Source of the DNA: Oscillibacter sp. UBA6647 | GTDB lineage: Bacteria > Bacillota > Clostridia > Oscillospirales > Oscillospiraceae | NCBI GenBank assembly: GCA_002455655.1 | Contig: DKLF01000119.1 | Span: 1-8,219 of the forward strand | Length of the DNA: 8,219 nucleotides | Reading direction: 5' to 3' | Translations under genes and position numbers: made by a program | The notes under the pieces: model-generated | Seen by the model: the letters and a program-made list of their open reading frames with translations, nothing else | Database searches by the model: none | Told to the model about the DNA's origin: nothing | Part shown: in pieces, positions 1-4,516 of the stretch | How the letters are laid out: each line of letters begins with the position of its first letter | Numbering within the stretch: position 1 is the first letter of the stretch

Positions 1-12
1 AACAGAGTAAAG

Positions 13-54
13 AACGGCCCCGGGGAACTCAGTTCCCCGGGGCCGTTAATTTTT
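13..54 (+). terminator. Strong intrinsic terminator of an upstream + strand gene
   Basis: A perfect 17-bp inverted repeat (arms 13-29 and 31-47, effective loop CTCAG) is followed by a T-tract at 50-54 and a second T-rich stretch at 57-64. The stem is very G+C-rich. The T-tract lies on the right, so it terminates + strand transcription coming from outside the window. It may also stop minus-strand transcripts of the panE-like gene, but the minus-strand tail is only weakly T-rich. Confidence 0.85.
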
Positions 55-165
55 CCGTTTTTATTTGACCGCCCGCAGGGCGCGTACCCTGTGAGAAAAA
101 GTGCTCGCGTGGGAATGAGGCTGAAGCTGCTGTATTGCAGACGCACACGCATTCATAAGACCGGC
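55..165. other. Non-coding gap with no clear feature
   Basis: These 111 bases separate the terminator from the convergent stop codon of the panE-like gene. A short CAGGG/CCCTG inverted repeat lies near 76-91 and has no T-tract. I see no gene, promoter or RNA here. Confidence 0.4.
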
Positions 166-1083
166 TCAATAGGCGCTCTCCATCTCCAGAACCCGCTGGT
201 AGAGCCAGTCGTTCACCGGGACCGACAAGCCGTGCTTCGCGGCAAGGCGGCGGATAGTGCCGGAGAACAGCTCCACCTCGCTCTTGCGATGGGCCTTTCC
301 GTCCTGCCGCATGGATGGTTCCCCGTCGGCAGGAAGAGCGCAGATGATGGAGTCCCATTCCTCCACGTCCCGCTCAGACAAAGAGATTCCCTCTGCGTTG
401 GCCACCAGAACCACCTCCCGCATGGCGCCCAGCATGGTGTCCCGGGCGGGGCCGGGAGCCTGCAAACCGCCATAGCTGCATTCATATACCATCGCGGCCT
501 GATTGCAGCCCGTGTTGCATACCAACTTGCTCCACAGATGGATGCGGATGTCCTCCGGAAGGACGTAGGGGAAGCCCACCCGGTCAAAAAATGCGGTGAG
601 CGCCCGCAGGCGGCTATCATCCTGCCCGGCGGGAATCCCTAGCGCCAGTTCTCCGAAGTTGGAGCAGATGACGTGGTTGCCCTCTTTCCGGGTGGGCATT
701 TTCTGGGCCACGCACCACACCACCTTTTCTGCGCCAAAGGTATCGGACAAAATCTGTTCGCTGAAAACGCCGTTAAGGGCGGAAATGATCACGGTGTCCG
801 GGCCCACCAGATGGCGGCAGCGGTCAATGGCGTCCTCCAGTCCGCTGAATTTCACCGCGAACAGCAAAAAGTCCAGCGGCTCGCGCTCCTGTGCCGCGTC
901 AGCGTATTGAAAGACACAGCGTTCGCCGTTGAGGGTGACGCCCTCGTCCCGATATTTGGCGGTGCGCTTTGCGTCCGCCAGAATTTTCACGTTTTCATAG
1001 CCCGCGCCTCGGGTGAGCTGATGAGCAAAAATCACGCCCAGCGCGCCCAAGCCCACAATGCCCACGGTTTTGATCTCTTTCAT
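166..1083 (-). CDS. panE: Ketopantoate reductase family protein (2-dehydropantoate 2-reductase, PanE/ApbA-like)
   Basis: The predicted product is a cytoplasmic NADPH-dependent oxidoreductase of 305 residues, about the usual family length. The N-terminal Rossmann fold has the dinucleotide motif GLGALG at residues 11-16. Family-typical positions visible are SALNG (N104), the helix motif WSKLVCN with K186 and N190 matching the catalytic lysine and asparagine, and the C-terminal PSMRQD...RKSEVE segment with a glutamate at 269. The start is MKEIKTVG at 1083, because GGAGGAG lies a few bases upstream; an in-frame ATG at 1107 would add eight residues but overlaps the T-tract of a terminator. The gene lies 3' of a radical SAM gene, with an intrinsic terminator between. 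No panB, panC or panD is visible, so reduction of ketopantoate for pantothenate synthesis is only the family default. Other 2-keto acid reductases share this fold, so the exact substrate is uncertain. Confidence 0.8.
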   Translation of the reverse strand: MKEIKTVGIVGLGALGVIFAHQLTRGAGYENVKILADAKRTAKYRDEGVTLNGERCVFQYADAAQEREPLDFLLFAVKFSGLEDAIDRCRHLVGPDTVIISALNGVFSEQILSDTFGAEKVVWCVAQKMPTRKEGNHVICSNFGELALGIPAGQDDSRLRALTAFFDRVGFPYVLPEDIRIHLWSKLVCNTGCNQAAMVYECSYGGLQAPGPARDTMLGAMREVVLVANAEGISLSERDVEEWDSIICALPADGEPSMRQDGKAHRKSEVELFSGTIRRLAAKHGLSVPVNDWLYQRVLEMESAY

Positions 1084-1107
1084 GGCGTTCTCCTCCTTAT
1101 CAATCAT

Positions 1108-1137
1108 AAAAAATGCGGGAGCCTTCCGGCTCCCGCA
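1108..1137 (-). terminator. Intrinsic terminator between the radical SAM and panE-like genes
   Basis: On the minus strand a perfect 10-bp stem (arms 1128-1137 and 1114-1123, loop GGAA) runs into six T residues (A-tract 1108-1113 on the + strand). It lies 8 bases after the radical SAM stop codon. The T-tract ends about 12 bases before the ribosome site of the panE-like gene, so that gene depends on readthrough or on a start point not visible here. Confidence 0.85.
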
Positions 1138-1145
1138 ATGAAGGC

Positions 1146-2036
1146 TCAGGATGCAATTTTCTCCCGCCAGCGCAGGTCATAAGGCTCGAATTTTACCTTG
1201 CTGTATGCGTCCAAGTCCAGCTTTGTGCCGTCCCAGTCGGAGTGAAGCTCGCCGGTTTGCTTGATGAGAATGTCGTAGAGGATGGAATAGGTCACGCCGT
1301 CCCGCTCGTCACGCTCCACAATGGTGGAATAGGGCAGGGTTTTGTGGTAGGTCAGCTCCATACCCTTGTAATCGAAGTGGAAGCCGCAGCGCATCCGGCA
1401 GCCGTCCAGTCCCGTATAGCGGGAGATTTCTTTCAGGTCGTGGAGAATCATGTCGCCGCCCTCGTCGTAAAGGTTTTCCGGCGTGGTGGCGGTATAGTCA
1501 AAGCGAAATTGAATGTTGGCGCCGGGAATTTTGCGGAACCGCTCCAGATAAGGCACCAAATCCGCCTTGGGATAGTCCTTGTACAGCACGCAGTTAATGC
1601 GGAATGGAACCGCCAGACGGCCCAGCAGCGCGTCGTTGGACTCCACCACGTATTTCTGCATGTGGCGAGAGACGTTGAGGCAGGTAATTTTCTCTCGGTT
1701 GCGGCGGGTAAATTCCACGATGTCGCTCTCGGACTGAAACTCGGATATCGGCAGGGTGGTGTTGATATAAATCTTATGGGTGGAGGGGATGCAGTCCAGC
1801 ATCACCTGCAATGCGTCCAAATCCGCCAAAGGCTCGCCGCCGGTGAACACGAAGTCGCATTCCGGGGTGATGGCATGCATCTGCCCGATGCTTTGGCAGA
1901 TTTTTTCCACGGAAAAGCCCGTCAGATCGGCGTACTCCTCCTTGTTGATGCAGAAGGGGCAGTGGTTGTGGCAGTCATACGGGACAAAGACGGTGACGGT
2001 TGCGCCGCCTTGGCGCGTCTTGTAGGGATGAATCAT
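1146..2036 (-). CDS. Radical SAM enzyme, function unknown
   Basis: A cytoplasmic radical S-adenosylmethionine protein of 296 residues from ATG 2036. The [4Fe-4S] cluster motif CHNHCPFC (CX3CX2C) is at residues 22-29. The SAM-contacting GGEP motif is at 66-69, in FTGGEPLADL. A later CRMRC pair (C213, C217) could hold part of a second metal site, but there are too few cysteines for a typical SPASM domain. I prefer ATG 2036 because AAAGG lies nine bases upstream. An in-frame TTG at 2063 would add nine residues (ILYERPID after the initiator) but has no visible ribosome site; an in-frame stop further upstream at 2109-2111 limits any extension. A promoter lies at 2115-2143 and a terminator directly follows the gene, so it looks monocistronic. 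The substrate is not predictable: no precursor peptide, carrier or partner enzyme is adjacent except the panE-like reductase downstream. The radical SAM assignment is firm, the reaction unknown. Confidence 0.9.
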   Translation of the reverse strand: MIHPYKTRQGGATVTVFVPYDCHNHCPFCINKEEYADLTGFSVEKICQSIGQMHAITPECDFVFTGGEPLADLDALQVMLDCIPSTHKIYINTTLPISEFQSESDIVEFTRRNREKITCLNVSRHMQKYVVESNDALLGRLAVPFRINCVLYKDYPKADLVPYLERFRKIPGANIQFRFDYTATTPENLYDEGGDMILHDLKEISRYTGLDGCRMRCGFHFDYKGMELTYHKTLPYSTIVERDERDGVTYSILYDILIKQTGELHSDWDGTKLDLDAYSKVKFEPYDLRWREKIAS

Positions 2037-2114
2037 GTCGATCGGCCTTTCGTAAAGAATCAAGGAAACAGAGGCATGAAGCCTTCTGAAATGTTCATAC
2101 GTATACGATTAAAT

Positions 2115-2143
2115 ATTTTACTGCATTATTGGAGTGAGGTCAA
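2115..2143 (-). promoter_or_regulatory. SigmaA-type promoter for the radical SAM gene
   Basis: Read on the minus strand, TTGACC (2138-2143) and TAAAAT (2115-2120) are separated by exactly 17 bases, a good match to TTGACA and TATAAT. The predicted start is near 2108, giving a leader of about 72 bases to ATG 2036. The palindrome CGTATACG at 2100-2107 overlaps the predicted start and could be an operator, but nothing else supports that. Confidence 0.75.
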
Positions 2144-2236
2144 GGGAAACGGCAAAAAAACAATAATGAAAAAAACAGAAAACCGGGAAAATTCTGCGCA
2201 GAACCTGTAGGAAACGGCAATTCATCTGAGAAAAAA

Positions 2237-2302
2237 CCGGATACCGGCGGCAAATGCCCGCCGGCGATGCCGGTATGACCGGGTAATTCTTTAAAAATTA
2301 CA
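2237..2302 (+). promoter_or_regulatory. Structured leader region upstream of the polysaccharide deacetylase
   Basis: ATACCGGC (2241-2248) pairs perfectly with GCCGGTAT (2269-2276), and flanking CCGG tetramers (2237-2240 and 2279-2282) can extend the stem. An alternative, mutually exclusive hairpin pairs CCGGCGG (2244-2250) with CCGCCGG (2258-2264). A further 6-bp hairpin GTAATT/AATTAC lies at 2283-2301. I could not match any known riboswitch consensus and found no convincing promoter for the gene. The rest of the 2144-2339 gap is A-rich with no supported gene. Confidence 0.4.
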
Positions 2303-2339
2303 CAGACTGTCTTTTGGCAAATGTGAAAGGAGGGAGAGC

Positions 2340-3047
2340 ATGAACAGGCCAAGAGCGGCGTTTTTGGCGATCATGGCGGCGGCGCTTCTGCTTATCTGCC
2401 GGGAGGATGCGGCTGTTCCGGCGACGGCGTGGGCGGAGCTCTCCGAGACAAAATTCGTGGCGCTGACCTTTGACGACGGTCCAAGAGCCAACACCACGGG
2501 ACGGCTGCTTGACGGCCTGCGGGAGCGGGGCGCCAGCGCCACCTTTTTTTTGGTTGGTTCCAAAATTTCGGGAAATGAGAAGCTGGTGCGCCGTATGCGG
2601 GACGAAGGGCACCAGATTGGAAATCACTCCTGGGACCACAAGGAGCTAAAGGACGTGCCCGCCGCTGTGCTGGGCGGGGAAATTGACAGCACCGACGAAC
2701 TGCTCCGCACCGTCTGCGGAGACAGGGACTATTGGATTCGCCCGCCCTATGGGCTTTTGGATAAGGGCGGGCGGGGCAGCGTTTCCACGCCTCTGGTTCA
2801 CTGGAGTGTGGACCCGGAGGACTGGAAGCTGCGGAATGCGGATAAGGTCACCGCCCATGTGCTGAACCATGTCCAGCCGGGAGACATCATCCTGCTGCAT
2901 GATACCTACTCCACCTCCGTGGACGCGGCATTTAAAATTATCGACGCGCTGGAGGAACAGGGCTATGAGTTCGTCACCGTGAAAGAGCTGCTTGCACTGT
3001 ACGGAGTGGTCCCCCAAGAGGGGAAGTTTTATACCAGTGCGCGGTAA
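2340..3047 (+). CDS. Secreted polysaccharide (chitin/peptidoglycan-type) deacetylase, CE4 family
   Basis: A 235-residue carbohydrate esterase family 4 protein, which removes N- or O-acetyl groups from glycans using a divalent metal. The N-terminal hydrophobic stretch (about residues 7-20 after MNRPR) is a signal peptide or membrane anchor, so it acts outside the membrane. All NodB motifs are visible: TFDDGP at 43-48 (D45 base, D46 metal), HSWDH with H96 and H100 as metal ligands, RPPYG at 134-138, DPEDW at 158-162, and LLHD with H187 as likely catalytic acid. The start is set by AAAGGAGGG at 2326-2334. Length is typical of a single-domain enzyme, with no cell-wall binding module. It is transcribed alone, away from the radical SAM gene and towards secG. 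A peptidoglycan or spore-cortex substrate is plausible by family, but the sequence does not decide it. Confidence 0.92.
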   Translation: MNRPRAAFLAIMAAALLLICREDAAVPATAWAELSETKFVALTFDDGPRANTTGRLLDGLRERGASATFFLVGSKISGNEKLVRRMRDEGHQIGNHSWDHKELKDVPAAVLGGEIDSTDELLRTVCGDRDYWIRPPYGLLDKGGRGSVSTPLVHWSVDPEDWKLRNADKVTAHVLNHVQPGDIILLHDTYSTSVDAAFKIIDALEEQGYEFVTVKELLALYGVVPQEGKFYTSAR

Positions 3048-3072
3048 CATATCATGGAAGCGGCGTTTGGAA

Positions 3073-3113
3073 AAAAAGCGTCTGCCGTGAGATACTCACG
3101 GCAGACGCTTTTT
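3073..3113. terminator. Bidirectional intrinsic terminator between the deacetylase and secG
   Basis: A perfect 19-bp inverted repeat (arms 3073-3091 and 3095-3113, loop ATA) has an A-tract on its left end and a T-tract on its right, so it has a terminator-like U-tract on both strands. It lies between two convergent genes, 25 bases after the deacetylase stop and 9 bases after the secG stop. Confidence 0.92.
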
Positions 3114-3122
3114 CAAGAGAAA

Positions 3123-3350
3123 TCAGATAACATTCAAAGCGAGGGTCAGAACGATAAACACCCCGCCAATCCACTTGGTCGCCCGGGCCAGCTTCGCGTC
3201 GGCGGTTTTCGCCTTGTTCTTCGCCAGGAAGGAGTCGGCCACACCGCCGATGGAGCCGGACAGGCCCGCGCTCTTGCCGGACTGGAACAGTACCACAAGG
3301 ATCAGGCAAAGGCCGCACAAAAGCTGCATAATCGTTATAAAAAGCTGCAT
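3123..3350 (-). CDS. secG: SecG, preprotein translocase subunit
   Basis: A 75-residue membrane protein, the small accessory subunit of the SecYEG channel, which assists SecA-driven export. Two hydrophobic helices (about residues 3-22 and 59-75) flank a polar loop holding the SecG-typical LFQSGKSAGLSGSIGG segment and FLAKNKAKT. The length is normal for Gram-positive SecG. ATG 3350 is chosen because GGAGG (3360-3364) lies nine bases upstream. The open frame continues to 3653 on the minus strand, but that extra part runs through the promoter region and is not SecG-like. It has its own promoter and converges on the deacetylase. It lies in the same window as secA but is not in its operon. Confidence 0.93.
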   Translation of the reverse strand: MQLFITIMQLLCGLCLILVVLFQSGKSAGLSGSIGGVADSFLAKNKAKTADAKLARATKWIGGVFIVLTLALNVI

Positions 3351-3374
3351 TTCAAGATTCCTCCAAAAAATCAT

Positions 3375-3395
3375 TTCCGCAAAAGGACTGCGGAA
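3375..3395 (-). promoter_or_regulatory. Leader hairpin of secG
   Basis: In the predicted secG leader, read on the minus strand, TTCCGCA pairs perfectly with TGCGGAA around the loop GTCCTTT. Four bases later come six T residues (3365-3370 on the + strand) and then at once the secG GGAGG site. The layout resembles a weak attenuator or a translation-modulating hairpin; function is inferred. Confidence 0.4.
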
Positions 3396-3404
3396 CATAT
3401 ATTC
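3393..3404. promoter_or_regulatory. Candidate LexA box at the secG transcript start
   Basis: GAACATATATTC differs by one base from the Gram-positive SOS box GAAC-N4-GTTC, and from the Bacillus form GAACATATGTTC. It lies just downstream of the predicted secG start point (about 3408), where a bound repressor would block transcription. It is about 105 bp from the lexA operators and so could also contribute to a repression loop. This is inference from a single near match. Confidence 0.4.
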
Positions 3405-3414
3405 ACAGACTTGA

Positions 3415-3443
3415 ATTTTACCACAGCTTCTGCGCATTGGCAA
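3415..3443 (-). promoter_or_regulatory. SigmaA-type promoter for secG
   Basis: On the minus strand TTGCCA (3438-3443) and TAAAAT (3415-3420) are separated by 17 bases. Just upstream of the -35 element lies the A/T block TTTTTTAAAAAA (3448-3459), placed like an UP element. The predicted start near 3408 gives a leader of about 58 bases. Confidence 0.75.
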
Positions 3444-3503
3444 GGGATTTTTTAAAAAAGGAGGCTGTTTCTGTGGGAAAAGACAAAAAGTCAAAATTGT
3501 GTG

Positions 3504-3515
3504 GAACATCTGTTT
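3504..3515 (+). promoter_or_regulatory. LexA operator (SOS box) 1 of lexA
   Basis: GAAC-ATCT-GTTT matches exactly the GAAC-N4-GTTT form of SOS box known in clostridia, and differs by one base from GAAC-N4-GTTC. It overlaps the -35 element of the lexA promoter by two bases. This fits the known autorepression of lexA. Confidence 0.75.
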
Positions 3516-3542
3516 GCATTCTGACAACAGATGTGTTATACT
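3514..3542 (+). promoter_or_regulatory. Promoter of lexA
   Basis: TTGCAT (3514-3519) and TATACT (3537-3542) are separated by exactly 17 bases. The -10 is one base from consensus and the -35 is weaker. The start is predicted near 3549, giving a leader of about 88 bases that contains a CCCGGC/GCCGGG hairpin at 3568-3584. Confidence 0.65.
3525..3536 (-). promoter_or_regulatory. Candidate second LexA operator of lexA
   Basis: Read on the minus strand this is ACAC-ATCT-GTTG, sharing the core ACATCTGTT with operator 1 in inverted orientation (3506-3514 against 3526-3534). It fills the spacer between -35 and -10. Its centre is 21 bp from that of operator 1, two helical turns, so both would face the same side of the DNA. 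The outer half is degenerate. Confidence 0.45.
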
Positions 3543-3636
3543 ACTTAAAAAACAAAGGCAGACTGACCCCGGCGGCATGCCGGGAGCGGGGCGGGCTGTG
3601 CCGTCCCCACAGCACAATGAAAGCGGAGGTGCTTCC

Positions 3637-4257
3637 ATGGAGAAACTTTCCAAAATGCAGCAGAGGATTTATGACTATCTGGCGTCCTCCATCCGGGAAC
3701 AGGGTTATCCGCCTTCGGTGCGGGAGATTGGGGAGGCGGTGGGCCTGCGGTCCCCCTCTACGGTCCATTTTCACCTGAAGCACCTGGAGGAGGCCGGTTA
3801 CATTGAAAAAGGCGCGGGCAAGGGTCGGGCCATTGCCCTGACAGGCCCGTTCCAGCGTGGGGCTTCCCGGAATCCGGAGGCGCCGCCGCCCAAGCAGGTG
3901 CCCATTGTTGGAAATGTGGCGGCGGGAAGTCCCATTCTGGCACAGGAGTGCGTGGAGGAGTATCTGACGTTTGACCCGGAGGGGCCAGAGGACGAGCATT
4001 TTGCCCTCCATGTCCGGGGAGAGTCCATGATTGATGCGGGGATTCTGGACGGGGATTTGGTGATTGTGCGCCGCAGAGAGACGGCGGTCAACGGGGAGAT
4101 TGTGGTGGCCATGATTGACGACGAGGCCACGGTAAAGCGGTTTTCGCGGAGGAACGGGCGGATCTGGCTTTTGCCGGAGAACCCGGAATACGCCCCCATT
4201 GACGGGACCCGCGCCCAGATTTTGGGCAAGGTGACCGCCGTGGTGCGGCGATACTGA
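3637..4257 (+). CDS. lexA: LexA, SOS response repressor and self-cleaving protease
   Basis: A 206-residue repressor of DNA-damage genes, which cuts itself when stimulated by RecA filaments. The N-terminal winged helix-turn-helix (about residues 1-68) shows the LexA pattern QRIYDYL, PPSVREIGEAVGL and SPSTVHFHLKHLEEAGYI. The cleavage site is the Ala96-Gly97 bond in VGNVAAGSPILA. The S24 peptidase domain carries S130 in RGESM and K167 in EATVKRF, the catalytic pair, so the protein looks fully active. The start is ATG 3637, six bases after GGAGGT (3625-3630); upstream in-frame starts lie beyond the promoter or lack a ribosome site. It diverges from secG. Two LexA-like sites in its promoter indicate autoregulation. 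It is followed by a terminator, so it is probably monocistronic. Confidence 0.96.
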   Translation: MEKLSKMQQRIYDYLASSIREQGYPPSVREIGEAVGLRSPSTVHFHLKHLEEAGYIEKGAGKGRAIALTGPFQRGASRNPEAPPPKQVPIVGNVAAGSPILAQECVEEYLTFDPEGPEDEHFALHVRGESMIDAGILDGDLVIVRRRETAVNGEIVVAMIDDEATVKRFSRRNGRIWLLPENPEYAPIDGTRAQILGKVTAVVRRY

Positions 4258-4516
4258 GAAGCGGGGGTTCTCCCCGGAGCGAGCGCAGCTACCCGGAAGA
4301 ATGCCCTCGGAGCGATGCGGACTGCATTTTTAGGAACAGGGAGGACAAAAGCCTTTTGGCTTTTGTCCTCCCATTTTTACGTTTTCACCGTAAAATAAGG
4401 CATGAGAAGGCATGAGAGCCTTTGCCCGACAAAAGAAATTTAAGGGGCAAAACGATGACGGCGGTCTGGATTACGGCTGAAAAGCCGCGCGCCGCCGCGA
4501 CCCGAACAGGGCCTGC
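4258..4516. other. Intergenic region between lexA and the convergent lipoprotein gene
   Basis: Apart from the lexA terminator this stretch holds no gene. CGGAGCGA occurs twice (4275-4282 and 4308-4315), and the 10-base unit AAGGCATGAG is tandemly duplicated at 4397-4416. A CGGCT/AGCCG hairpin (near 4476-4490) lies downstream of the lipoprotein gene but lacks a T-tract. A second weak candidate for ending that transcript is the AAGGC/GCCTT hairpin on the minus strand around the tandem repeat, followed by TTATTTTAC. Confidence 0.5.
4339..4379 (+). terminator. Intrinsic terminator of lexA
   Basis: A perfect 15-bp stem (arms 4339-4353 and 4358-4372, loop TTTT) is followed by ATTTTTAC. The minus-strand tail is not T-rich, so it serves mainly lexA on the + strand. 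Confidence 0.88.

Noticed and set aside
1113..2210. A 365-codon open frame on the + strand opposite the radical SAM gene
   Set aside because: It is antisense to a gene with clear radical SAM motifs, has no ribosome site, and its composition is that of a shadow frame in G+C-rich DNA.
2167..2211. A 14-residue leader peptide or RiPP precursor (MKKTENRENSAQNL) near the radical SAM gene
   Set aside because: It has only a weak ribosome site, is on the strand opposite the radical SAM gene, lacks Cys, Gly-Gly or repeat features of precursors, and could easily arise by chance in A-rich DNA.
2237..2302. A cyclic-di-GMP, fluoride or other known riboswitch before the deacetylase
   Set aside because: A GGCAAA-like and a CCGGTA-like stretch recall such classes, but the conserved cores are not present in order. 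It is kept only as an unclassified structured leader.
3499..3636. A longer LexA starting at 3499
   Set aside because: That start lies upstream of the predicted transcription start and inside the operator region, and the standard LexA N-terminus begins at 3637 after GGAGGT.
3351..3653. An N-terminal extension of secG to 3653
   Set aside because: It runs through the secG promoter and part of the lexA start, while ATG 3350 has a good ribosome site and gives a normal 75-residue SecG.
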